DNA from: Ascochyta rabiei
Lineage: Eukaryota; Ascomycota; Dothideomycetes; Pleosporales; Didymellaceae
Length of the DNA stretch: 64,000 bases
Reading direction: 5' to 3'
NCBI RefSeq assembly: GCF_004011695.2
Contig: NC_082421.1
Location: 743,501-807,500 of the forward strand
Below are positions 9,964-21,114 of the stretch, piece by piece (position 1 is the stretch's first letter; each line of letters starts with the position of its first letter). The notes beneath the pieces were generated by a model, which was not told the origin of the DNA, made no database searches, and was given only the letters and a program-made list of their open reading frames with translations. The position numbers were made by a program, and so were the translations under genes.

Positions 9964-12920
9964 ATGGCGGGTGTACCTAGCATAGACGACCCCTCACACA
10001 TTGCGCGGGGATATGGCGACTCTTCGCAGCTGAATGTCGGCGTGAGCGACTTTGCGACGAGCGGTGGACAGCATGCGCGCCCTGGCAGATTCGAAGAGGA
10101 CTTCGACGCGCGCACCAGGGGCTCCTCGGTCATTGATGGCGGCCACGTGCCGCAACGCTCAGCTTCCAGGGGTTCCAGGGCCTCGTCCACTCTGAGGGAT
10201 TCGACGCTGAGCCAAGGCGCAACGCCATCGCGCAGCGGAACACTGAAGAAGAAGGGTTCGGTCAAGAGGAGCGGCAGCCTGAAGCGCAGTGGGAGCAGGA
10301 AGAGCATCCACGCTGGTAGCATCCGTGGTGTGACCATCGATGACCAGGAGCACGGCTATGACCGCGAGGAGAGCGTCTTCTACACACCTGTGCCCACCAA
10401 GGGCTCCCCTACCGACATCTTGGCCGACCGATTCCAGAGTAGGTATCTAATGGATTGCCTTCTCGACACCGACTAACACTTGACAGCTTGGCGCAAGTTC
10501 CTGAAAGACCTGATCACTTACTTCCGCGAAGTCTCGTCCTCGTACGAGCATCGCGCCAAATCACTCCTCAAAGTGTCCAACGTGATCAACAACACGAATG
10601 CGCCGGCGTCCTTCCTCGGCGACGGCGGCTTGAACGACGCAAACCGCTTCCTCCGCGACTTCCACAAGCAAGCTGTTGTCGAGGCCAACAAAGCCAGGGA
10701 TATTGAGGCGGATGTCATCAACCAGCTGAGCGGCCTCCGCGCAGACCTTGCCCAGAAGATCAAAGAGATCAAATCGCTGTCCGGTGACTTCAAGAACAAT
10801 GTCGAAAAGGAGAAAGAGAACACAAGAAAATGCGTGGCACTCCTGGAAGAAGCTCTTGCCGTAGTCGATTCGGATCCCTCTGCAATCGCCGGCAAAGGAG
10901 ATCCCTATGTCGTGCGTCTGGGAGTAGAGCGTCAGGTCGAACGACAGATCGACGAGGAGAACTACCTGCACCGAGTGAGCCTACACTTTGAACCTATGTG
11001 GAGGCAAATGCTGATCAGAGCAGGCGTACCTGAACCTCGAGAACTCTGGACGCGAACTCGAGTCCATCGTCGTCGGCGAGATCCAGAAAGCGTACAACGC
11101 TCTTGCCACGATTTTAAAGCGCGACGCTGACGAGTTGTACTCAACCGTCGAGAAGCTCCGCACTGGTCCAATTGCTATGCCGAGAGATCAGGAGTGGGGA
11201 CGATTCGTCAGGAGCGACGCTCACTTCGTCAACCCCGACTTGCCGCTGCGCAGATTGGAGGACATTGAATACCCTGGCAAACATCACCCAGCTACTACAG
11301 AGGTCAGAGCTGGTATGCTCGAAAGGAAGAGCAAGTATCTGAAGAGCTACACACCCGGCTGGTTTGTTCCTCTCGGCTTCGTGACTGATTCATGCTGACA
11401 ATGCCAGGTACGTTCTGTCGCCGACTCACATTCACGAGTTCAAGTCTGCGGATCGAATCTATACCCAGCCGCCTGTCATGTCTCTGTACTTGCCGGACCA
11501 GAAGCTTGGCTCGCGTTCTCAACCTGGTAGCTCGTCTCATAAGTTCGTGATCAAGGGTCGCCAGGCTGGATCTATGCACCGTGGACACACCTGGGTATTC
11601 CGTGCCGAGACTTACGAGACCATGAACGCCTGGTATGACGATATCCAAACCTTGACCGAGAAGAGCGGCGAGGAGCGAAACGCTTTCGTACGCCGGCACG
11701 CCAGTGTTAGGAGCGCCAGCGCGGGCAGTGCGCGCTCAGCTAGCTTCGATGGTGGCCTAGAGGAAGACGAGGCAGACGCTGTTCCGTACTCCGCGAACCA
11801 GTCGATGGTCAACCAGCCGAGGGAGCAGCCACCGACCAGACCTTCTCCAGGTGGGCGATTTCCTTCGGATCTTGCAGTGAATCGTCACTTACAAGAACCT
11901 CTCTCACCATCTAGTGGCAGCTCGGACTTCGGACATGATATAAATACCGCTTCCGGAGAGCCTCAACAAGCCGGTGTGCACCCTATGTATCTTGCGAACT
12001 CGACAACCACCCAACCTGCCCTGCAACACCAGGAGCCTGCCTACGCAAACGGTGAAACTACACAGCAACGCCAAGAACCCTCATACATGAATGCTCAGCC
12101 CACGCATCAGTCGCAAAACCAGGGCAACATATACACCGACCCTTATACTTCCAATTACGGAACTCTGCCGAATCAACACCAGCCGCTACGTGACTTCCCT
12201 CACATCAACCCCTACACGAGCCAGGCTCAATCCTCTGGTGCTCAGCCAAGCCAGGAACCTACAATTGAGCGCCACGATAGCACTTACGGAGGATGGATGG
12301 CTCCAGCTGCTGGCGGAGTAGCAGCCGGCGCTCTAGCTGGGGAAGCCTATCGCCGACACCAAAGCACGAAAGAAGAGCAGACACCACAGGGTCGTGAGGC
12401 AGAGCAACAGTACCAGTCACCTCAAGTTGATCAGCGTGGCATCCCTATTGACGATCTCGCTGGTGGCACACAGGCTCAGCCGCAGCACCACGTTGATGAC
12501 TTCACGGGCGGCACTAAGGCGCAGTCTCAGTATGAGAACGATACTGCTGCACCTGAAATTCCCCAGCCGTATCCTGACCACGTGGGCTCCGGGCCTATCG
12601 TTCACCCTGCCACTATCATCGCCCACCAGGGCCAGCGTGGCTTTGAAAGTGGTGTCGCTACGCCGACGCCCAACAATAACTCGTCTTTTTTAGATGAACC
12701 TGAGGCAGTTCCCGCCGCCACTTCAGGTCAGACTGTGAACGGCGGCCCCGTGCCCGTTGAGCTGGTTGAGACTGCCGAGAAGCAGGCGTTTCCTGGCGTG
12801 CACCGGACCAACACGGACATCTCGGTGTCTGACTTGCATGTGCCGGGCGAGTTTCCGAAGATACCAGGAACGCCAGGAACCTCAAATGGGACTTTCTTGA
12901 GTTATGCAGATCGTTTCTGA
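9964..12920 (+). CDS. slm1: Slm1/Slm2-like PH-domain protein (TORC2 / PI(4,5)P2 effector)
   Basis: Four exons: 9964-10438, 10487-10974, 11024-11361 and 11408-12920 (937 aa), with introns of 48, 49 and 46 nt. A basic, Ser-rich N-terminus (repeated SGSLKRSGSRKS) precedes an F-BAR-like coiled-coil region from about residue 160 to 400 (FLKDLITYFREV, VIEANKARDIEADVI-type helices, KEIKSLSGDFKNNVEKEKE). A PH domain follows at about 434-545 (YVLSPTHIHEFKSAD, HTWVFRAETYETMNAWYDDI). The C-terminal 390 residues are Gln/Pro/Ser-rich and disordered. In yeast, Slm1/2 bind PI(4,5)P2 at eisosomes, are phosphorylated by TORC2 and are dephosphorylated by calcineurin; the same role here is inferred. The donor of intron 3 is an unusual GTTTGT, but the frame and the conserved GWYVLSPTH junction support it. 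Confidence 0.88.
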
Positions 12921-14132
12921 GCTCCAGGTGGTTGCTAGTTTCGTCGGTTTGATCATGTGTTGAGAGTTTGATGTGATGGGGAAAGGAAGGTACATCTGGG
13001 TTATGTCGTGCTTGGCCTTCCGCGGTCTGCTTGCTTTCTATCGTTTCTTTTTGATACCCGCGCTTGCGCGACAGTGATGACCTTGTACATACGTATTACC
13101 GTGCTCGAATCGATTTTTTTTAGCTTTGCAAGTACCAATCTGAGGGACACCGTCCTGCCTGCGTCATCTCGGCTTATAGACGATAGAAACCCACACCGGC
13201 TACATCAGACGTTCGCCTAGATTTTACTAAATGGGTGAAACTTGAGCATCCACAGCAAGCATTATCACTTGTTGCATTCGGGCGGTCTTGCAAATCCTTG
13301 ACGGCCACTACTATGGCGACCCCGTATTCCGGGCTCCAGTCATGCACGACAAGACAGGATCATGACCACATGCATTGCAACGGTACAGCCCTGTGTCAGT
13401 GCGAAGCATGCTCGAAACTCGGGCTTGTGAGTGACCGAGATGATGGCTCGATGCTCTGAACCAGTTTCAACGCCTCGCAGTGTCTGGTCTACGCAGATCG
13501 TTGCGGGCCAGTGGCCGCTGTCAGAGACAAGCGGCAAGATCAGCCAGAACGCGGCGTATGCATGAAGTGGTCCCATTAGAGCTTGACGACATGTCTAACA
13601 GACGGCGACGTCGCATCCAATGCACCGGGTGTCCCAGTCTCGACCAGCAGCCTGATTCAACGTGTGCAAGACACGACACCGTTTGGAGTTGATGTGATGG
13701 CACAGCAGAGGCGGTGAGTGGACACTGCGGGGTGTCTTGGCCTTGTGGGCCCACGCCTAGCGTCCCGGTCCCGTCTCCAAGGACCCAGGCCTAAGGAACG
13801 TCTTCCCATCCAGCTGGGCTCGATTCACTCCGACACACTTTGCTGCGAAAGCCCGGCACGGCGGCACCATGGTTGTAGTCGTACACCGACCGCGCCCGCT
13901 GTCGACAGCGACAGACCTGACAGACTATACCGACCGGACCGACCAGACCGACCAGACTGACCAGACCGACCATGCCATTGAAGCTGATGTATGCTAACAC
14001 TCCCCTCGCCTCCGCGCCCACCCCACGACTCGGATCCAGCTAACGGAATGCCCATAGCCAGATAACCGCTCGCTCAGCTCAGCAGACTATGACGCGTAGG
14101 TCTCTTAAAATTTCACGTTGGATGTAGTACTT
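12921..14132. other. Intergenic region with a short GACCGACCA tandem repeat
   Basis: No gene is supportable. At about 13917-13973 there is a run of GACCG/ACCAG pentamers (GACCGACCAG units with single changes). The remaining sequence has only short unconvincing frames. It should hold the 3' UTR of the SLM1-like gene and the promoter of the methyltransferase gene. Confidence 0.6.
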
Positions 14133-15450
14133 ATGTTTTCCAGAGAGCTCCGAAGCTGCACGGCTGAGGCGTTCGAGGCTGTGCAACAATATGGCCGGAC
14201 ATACAACAAGTTTTGTGCCGGAGGTAGGCATGCTCGCTCGAGTGAGGAGGCAACCACCATACTGACCGTAAACACAGCCTACCCGTTCCCGAACGACGTT
14301 GTAATTCTGCCCTTTACGCACGAGTGATGCAAGCTAATTCAGCCTCTGTCTAGCTTGAGAACGAGCGCTTGCAATGGCAGCACTGTCTCATCCAAGCACT
14401 TTTTCTGGGACGCAACTGGTTCGCTCCCATCCACCGCCTGCCCCTCAAACGGCCCAAAAAAGTCCTCGACATAGGTTGTGGCACGGGGATCTGGTGCATC
14501 CAAATGGGTCGGTTGCAGACGCACATTCTCGACGCCTAGAGCTGACCAATGCCAGCCAAGAAGTTTTCTCGATCTCATGTATGTCTTGCGGCTTCCTCGC
14601 ACGACTCTTCTAACAAGACCAAAGGTCGTAGGCATTGATCTATCGCCTATACAACCTAAAATGTAGAGACATTGCACAACCTTGCTGTACGCATGCACTG
14701 ACTCCTGACAGCGTTCCAACCAACTGTGAGTTCGTCATTGACGACATCAGAGACAGAGCGTGGTGGGGAAAAGGCTATATCCACTACTTTGACTATATCC
14801 ACACTCGCATGTCGTTGGGCATTTTCAGAGACTTTCGAGAGATTATACAAAAAGGCTTCAACAACCTCGAACCCGGCGGCTGGATGGAATCACAAGAACT
14901 CTACAGCAAAGTCTACTGTGACGACAACACCATGCCAGCAACCTGGCCCCTCCTGCAGTGGTCCAAAGATCAGGACGAAGCCGCCATGAAACTGGGAACA
15001 CCGCTCCGCATTGCAAACAAACTGAAAACGTGGTACGAGCAGGCCGGCTTTCTAGATGTCAAGGAAGAAGTCTTCCGGGTACCGATCAACGAATGGGCGA
15101 AAGAGGATCGATTTAAAATGTACGGGAAGTTCATGGCTCAAAACATGCAGGGAGGTCTCTATGGCTGGACAGTCGACTATTTCCACCGAGCTTTTGGGTG
15201 GACAGAGGATCAAATTCGGGTCGAATGTGCGCGTGTACACAAGTCGCTGAATGACCGAAACGTACATGCGTACTTCAAGATGTAAGCGTTCGTCTCTGTA
15301 AGCTGATCTCGTCACTGACAACAATATAGTTACGTTGTCTACGGAAGGAAACCTCACATCGGAGAAGCGCCATCTCAGGTGCCAAAACCGGATCATTGGC
15401 CAACAGTGTTTACTAGCTGCAACGAAGACGACGCATCCAGCATGTGTTGA
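14133..15450 (+). CDS. LaeA-like SAM-dependent methyltransferase
   Basis: Seven exons: 14133-14223, 14278-14300, 14354-14507, 14556-14578, 14625-14662, 14712-15281 and 15330-15450 (339 aa). Two exons are only 23 nt. SAM motif I is VLDIGCGTGIWCIQM (residues 75-89), followed by VVGIDLSPIQPKIVPTNCEF, the DDIRDRAWW block, FDYIHTRM and NNLEPGGWMESQE; the C-terminus ends HAYFKIYVVYGRKPH. This order is the pattern of the LaeA/TAM family. LaeA itself is a nuclear regulator of secondary metabolism, but the family has many paralogues of unknown substrate, and the short N-terminus points to a paralogue. The donor after PNDV is GTAATT; an alternative two codons earlier (GTTGTA) would remove one residue. 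No biosynthetic gene lies nearby. Confidence 0.85.
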
Positions 15451-16761
15451 AATCTGTACTTGCCTTCAAGTTACTGGAGTTTACGGTCACTTCTCGTCTG
15501 GAATACCCTATGTCTTGCTTTTCAGGCTTGCGCTGGGTGCCTCTTGTGTTTTGGAACGTTCTCTGGGACCGTCATCGACCGAAGAGATTAGCTCTGACGA
15601 AACGAAAGACGTTTCAAAGTTCCACGATCGCACTGTGTGTTACGAGAGCGTCTGTTTTACATTTCGCATGACTGATCAGTACAAGGACTCGGGCAGCACA
15701 CAATGTGAATCACGTGATATGAAATAAGCATCTCCGCGGCTCACTCGACCACATCTTATTGGCTGCTACAGCGCGCTAGAGTGAAGATAAGACTGCTGCC
15801 CATCCGGAAGCTACACCATACCACACCGCGAATGGATACGAACAACTGGCCACTATGATAGAGGCGTCGTGGCCTGGCTAAACAATGAGGCGTTTGCTTC
15901 GACCTGCTTGAGTGAACTACAGCTGGCTCAACGCTTGTACCAGAAGAAACGTCTCTGACCCGTTGTGAACCACTGACGAGACAGCGGTTATCGCGAACTG
16001 AATGTCACCGTACAATGGCTTGCTATTACACTTCATGTCCATGGGCAGGACATGTAGTCAGTTCACACCGCGGAAATACACAGCTATCGCTCCTTATGTA
16101 TTCATTGTACCACTGCCATCCCACACGTACATGTCTCAATCTCAACTGCTGATAAGACCCACAGAAACTACTGCACAATCGGGAACGCAAGATAAGGGTT
16201 TGAGATCAATGCGTTTGCGGCTCTACCCAATAGCCTACTCTAGTCAGTCAGACAACATGCCAATCCGGTCACTCTTCGTTATCTTGAGGAGCTGAGAACA
16301 CTGCGGGAACACGCAACGAGAAGCTATGGCTGCGATTCGGTTGGAACAAGCATTCGCCCAACAGCCACCAGCGGTGCTTGGACCTTGGCTACCTGGTCGT
16401 TTCAAAGAGCTTGGGTGCCCCGGTAGTTAGGCATGCAGCGGGAGATCTGTCAATGCCCCCGTATCGTTCCCTAGCCACAGGAGTCTAGATGCGGATAGGA
16501 AATATGGGGGCGATCCTACCCACGGAGAAATGCTAACCATACGCTGCTTTATCTGGCGGAGATGCTGGAAATGCTGGGTGAGGTCAGAGGCTCAGTGGGT
16601 GTATACATATATCTTTCGAATAGCAGGTATGCTTTGGTTGACAGGCTGTATCCGTTTTGATCACTCCAGTGTATCCTCTTTCCCCATCTGGTATCTCCCC
16701 GGACGCTGAAACTGATCACACCTGGACTCCAACCTCACATCTCATCTCGACAACCACCAGG
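15451..16761. other. Intergenic region without a supportable gene
   Basis: About 1.3 kb. The longest frame (130 codons, overlapping the end of the methyltransferase gene) has no recognisable feature. A CT/CC-rich stretch just before the nitrate transporter start is typical of a fungal core promoter. Confidence 0.55.
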
Positions 16762-18529
16762 ATGGATACCTTCTCGCTTCTCTGGCGCTCGCCGGAGGTA
16801 AACCCCATCAACCAAAAGGCCCGCTCTATCCCCTTCCTCAATCCCGTCTCCACAACCTATGGGCGCACATTCTTCTTCTCGTGGTTCGGATTCATGATCG
16901 CGTTCTGGTCGTGGTATGGTATGTCGATCCAGCATCATCTCGCATATCCTTATCTCTGCCACCCGCATCTCGCTTGCATCTGCCCCATACCCCAGAATCA
17001 GACAACGCCACAGATAGGCAATCATACAGCTATACTAATGCACCCCAGCCTTCCCACCCCTTCTCGCCGACGTCATCGCCGGCGATATCCACATGAAGCC
17101 GTACCAAGTAGCAAACTCCAACATCATCGCCCTGACTGCGACACTGATCGTGCGTCTCGTCGCCGGCCCTTGCTGCGACCGCTTTGGTCCGCGTCTGACA
17201 TTCGCCGGCTGCCTGCTCGCGGGCGCTATCCCTACCTTCCTCGCTGGCGCCGTGTATAACGCCTCCGGTCTGTATGCTCTGCGCTTTTTCATCGGCATTC
17301 TAGGAGGTAGCTTTGTTCCTTGTCAAGTGTGGACGACGGGCTTCTTCGACAAGAATGTCGTCGGCACGGCGAACGCGCTCGCGGGTGGCCTGGGCAACCT
17401 CGGAGGCGGAATCACCTACTTTGTCATGCCTGCCGTGTACAAAGCGCTCGTCTCGGACGGGCTCCCTTCGCACAAGGCGTGGCGTGTGAGCTTTGTCGTG
17501 CCGGGCATTCTCATCGTGTTTGTGGCTGTGTGTCTTGTGCTGCTGTGCGAGGATACGCCGACAGGCAATTGGAACGATAGGATGGCTGCAGCAGAAGAGA
17601 GCCTGAGAAGGCACGGTGTTGAGCCGGAGCAGCAGGAAGGACAGGTTGTCAATATCGAGGGCGACCTGCAGGACGTTCCGCGTACAAGTCCAGCATCGTC
17701 GCGCCTTGGGAGCACGGCTGGGATTGAGAAGAGTCGAGCGCCTTCGCTAGCAGGAGAAGACGAGAAGAAGCACGGCTGGAAGGACAACGAGGCTCAGCAG
17801 ACAGATGCACAGATGTGTATGTCCACTCTTCTCCTCACTCTACTCTTACCAGCTTACTGACACGCTGCAGACAACACCGCCAGCACCGAAGTCGTCCAAA
17901 AGCCGTCCTTGACCAGCATCCTAGCCACCATGTTCTCCCTGCAGACGCTCGTCCCAGCGGCATGCTACTTCTGCACCTTCGGCGCCGAGCTCAGCATCAA
18001 CAGCATCCTCAGCAACTACTACAAGCACAACTTCCCCACGCTCTCGCTCCAAGCCTCGGGAAACTGGGCCGCCATGTTCGGGCTCCTCAACGGCGTAGCC
18101 CGCCCCTTGGGAGGGTACCTCTCCGACCTGGCCTACCGGCGGTCCAACTCCAACGTGTGGGCGAAGAAAGCGGTGCTGCACACGTACGGCATCCTAACGG
18201 GCGTCTTCCTCATCACCATCGGCGTCCTCAACCCGCGGGACCAGAGCACCATGTTCGGCCTCGTGGGCGCCATGGCCGTGTTCCTCGAGGGCGGCAACGG
18301 CGCCGACTTCGGCCTGGTTCCGCACATTCACCCCCATGCCAACGGCGTCGTCAGCGGCTTCACCGGCGCCATGGGGAACCTGGGCGGTATCGTGTTTGCC
18401 ATCATCTTCCGGTACAACGGGAAGGACTACGGGCGGGTGTTTTACATCATCGGCGCGATCGTCATCGGGATCAATGTCGCTGTTGGCTGGATTCGGCCCG
18501 TTGCGAAGAAGCACGTTGGCGCGCCGTGA
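16762..18529 (+). CDS. crnA: Nitrate/nitrite transporter (NNP family of the MFS, CrnA/NrtA type)
   Basis: Three exons: 16762-16918, 17049-17816 and 17871-18529 (527 aa). The two Gly-rich nitrate signatures are present: GGLGNLGGG (165-173) in TM5 and GAMGNLGG (474-481) in TM11, both diagnostic of NNP transporters. About twelve membrane segments are visible, with the large hydrophilic loop between TM6 and TM7 (about residues 240-325, rich in Glu/Lys/Ser) that is characteristic of fungal CrnA/NrtA. The protein should be a plasma-membrane proton-coupled nitrate importer. Nitrate and nitrite reductase genes, often clustered with it, are absent here. The ATG at 16762 ([15 protein letters not shown]) matches the usual family N-terminus; frame extension further upstream lacks similarity. 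Confidence 0.92.
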
Positions 18530-18973
18530 GAGTGACAAGCAAAAAGACTGTTTTTAGTATCTGTGTAGCGACTTTGGCGTGGCGTTTTCTTGGTTGGGCC
18601 GGCTTTCGGGCGAGATATCCATGGTGTTGAAGGCGGAATCAATCAATCAATCAATCAATCCATCCATCCATCCATCCATCCATCCATCTGTTGACTTTTT
18701 GGTACGGCATACTCATTCAGCGAACATCGTATCTTCTGGCATGTTCTCCTCGCGCGCACTTCACACCGTCTCACTGACCACGAGACGTCGTGACGCAGCG
18801 ACGCGCTGCACTGCTGGGTCTGAGCGGAAGGGAGTGAGTGATGAGACGGGGAAACCGAGAATGTGACGTGATTTCACGCCCTGCCGATTTCCAAGAACGG
18901 AGCGAGATATGAAGAAAAAGAAAAAAGAAAAGAAAAAAAAGAAAAAAAAAGTTTCCCACGCAATACACGGCCG
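18530..18973. repeat. Intergenic region with tetranucleotide repeats and an A-rich tract
   Basis: (AATC)n passing into (CATC)n at about 18638-18688, then a purine-rich AAAAAGAAAAG tract at about 18910-18951. This interval separates two convergent genes, so it should contain both 3' UTRs. Confidence 0.8.
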
Positions 18974-20677
18974 TCAAAGCTCGGGCTGATACACAGCGCC
19001 CTGCGCTTCCTTGTCCTGGGCCGCAAACCCCCCCGCGTTGCTACTCTCCCCACGCACCCACCTATCCGAGACCAGCCTCGCGACGTTTTTCCCGCTGAGC
19101 GCGCTCGTCTCCATGGTGCTGATGAAACTCTCTATGCCGCTCGTGTACCACAGCCCGCCTCCCTCGACGTCGACACCGACGTCGACATCAGCATCGAGTC
19201 TGAGCTCCTCGAACGTGACGCGCGGATACTCCCGCGGATACGAGTGCCACAGCTTCCTGTGCACCCAGCTCACGGCGCCGTTGACGTCTCGGCCCTCGGC
19301 TTCCGCGCTCGAGACGGGACGCCCGAGGAGATGGGATAGGAAGGGGGAGGCGATGGGCGAGGCGGAGAAGATTTTGTAAATGTACTCCTGGCGTGGAGGC
19401 GAGGCATGGCGGTTCAGGGACGTGTAGTGCATGGATATGCTGTAGAAGTCTGGACTGCCCGGGTGGCCGTCGAGGGGCTTTTCGCTCGGTGGAAGCGTGG
19501 TCAGGACGTATTGCGGGACGCTTTCGCCAGGTGCGAGGTTGAAGGCGGCAGGGTCCAGCTGGAAGGGTGAAGCGAAGAGCGTGACGTGCAGCTTCACGTA
19601 TGGGATCGCGTCGGGGGTGTGTTTTGGCGCGGGGGAGATGGTGAGGTTTGTGAACTGTAGGGGCGCGGCGAGAATGACTTCGTCGAAAGTGGAGAGGGAG
19701 CCATTGATGGAGAGGCGGTATGTACCGTCTTCCTGCTTCGATACATGCGAGACCTCGGTGTTGAGGTGCGTCGTGATCGAGGACGACGACTTTAGCATGG
19801 CTGCGAAGATGCGCCAGTTGCCGCCGTCGATCTGCATGGCGCCGCTGGTGGCCATGCAGACCATGGTCTCGAGGCCGTGGATGTAGGCGAGGTTCGATGC
19901 GTAGTTGACTCTCGTGCTGTTCTCGTTAGCGTTCCCTTGCACGATGTACCGCTCCTGTCGTGCTGACCTCGCCTGGATGACGTCCCTCGCAAACGCCTCT
20001 CCAATGCCGTTCGCGTTGAGGTACTGGTCGCCGGTGACGCCGGTGATGTCCAGCAAGCCCTGCTTCTCCAGGACCTCGCCCAGGCTCTTCCATGGAAACA
20101 GCGGCTCCTCATACATGTCCAGAAACCTGCCCACCACGCTCTTCATCAGCCTGTTCGTCTTCAACGGCGCCAGCCCGTACCGCCACAGCAGCTTCGCCTT
20201 GTCCCACCAGCCATCTTCCTCCCTCGTGACCAGCACGAATCGCTCCCCATCCCAGATGCCGAGATCAGGCAGCTCGAGTCGGGTTGCGAGGCTGTCTTCC
20301 GAGGAGGCGATGGAGAGGTTGAAATCGCGTGTCGCCTTGACGAGGATGTGGTTTACGTCGACGAAGATGGAGCCGCCGAGCTCGATGGGGAGGGACGGAT
20401 CGGCCCACGCGTCTACGGTGGTGCTGCGGCCGCCGACGTACGAGGAGCGCTCGAAGACGGTGACGTTGGTGGGTGTCGAGGACGAGCCGGCGTACTGGGC
20501 GAGGTGGTAGGCTGCGGATGAGCCAGCGGCGCCGGCGCCTGAGCGCTGTTAGTTTCTTCCAGGCGATGCAGAGTCCACAGTACCTATGATCGCCACGCGC
20601 TTCGTCTCTGCTGTTGCATGGTTGCTGAGAGCTACAGCGCAGGGCAGCAGCGCAATGACGTAGGAAAGCCGCGCCAT
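18974..20677 (-). CDS. Prenylcysteine oxidase/lyase-like flavoprotein, secretory pathway
   Basis: Two exons: 20677-20584 and 20538-18974 (552 aa), intron 45 nt. An N-terminal hydrophobic signal (MARLSYVIALLPCAVALS) is followed directly by an FAD-binding Rossmann motif VAIIGAGAAGSSAA (G32-x-G34-x2-G37). Further marks are FERSSYVGGRSTTV, the ELGGSIFVDVNHILV block and a C-terminal WYTSGIESFISTMETSALSGKNVA segment, all typical of the PCYOX1 family. Animal PCYOX1 cleaves the thioether of prenylcysteines in lysosomes, releasing a prenyl aldehyde, cysteine and H2O2; the fungal proteins are less studied. Several NxS/T sites support passage through the ER. Convergent with the nitrate transporter gene. 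Confidence 0.85.
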
Positions 20678-21114
20678 CGTGAGTGTCGCGATCACAGACG
20701 AGGCAGATGGGAACCGGAGACGTCTCGGTCGATGGAAGATAGACACGGGATTTTCAGCTCATGTCGAGATTCATGCTGATGGGTGAGATCAAGGAGATCG
20801 AGTCGCGCGGGGGAGCTTACGACGCGCACGAGCTGAAGCACGAACGCATCCAGCAGCGATTCAGCACGACGGTATCGAACAACCCTCACCGAGCAACGTA
20901 CACATGTGTTGATTTCCAAATACTACCTGGGTATCTCAGAAGAATACAGCTAGAAGCAAGCAAGGACTAGATACGTGGGAACGCGTGCTCACGTGCCGTG
21001 CTGGTAGGTGTCAAGTACATGGTAACATTTAACATTTACCAACCCAACCCACCTCGGCTGGCCAGGCTCTCGGACAGACTACACCTGGTAGGACATTCCT
21101 TCGTCGACACCCGC
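20678..21114. other. Intergenic region between two minus-strand genes
   Basis: Promoter and leader of the prenylcysteine-oxidase-like gene plus the 3' UTR of the next gene. I see no further structure. Confidence 0.5.

Noticed and set aside
13917..13973. CRISPR-like regular repeats
   Set aside because: Units are only 5-10 bp with no unique spacers, in a eukaryotic genome; this is a simple tandem repeat.
17815..18630. 271-codon plus-strand frame inside the nitrate transporter gene
   Set aside because: Second-frame shadow rich in Arg/Pro/His; the transporter frame explains the sequence.
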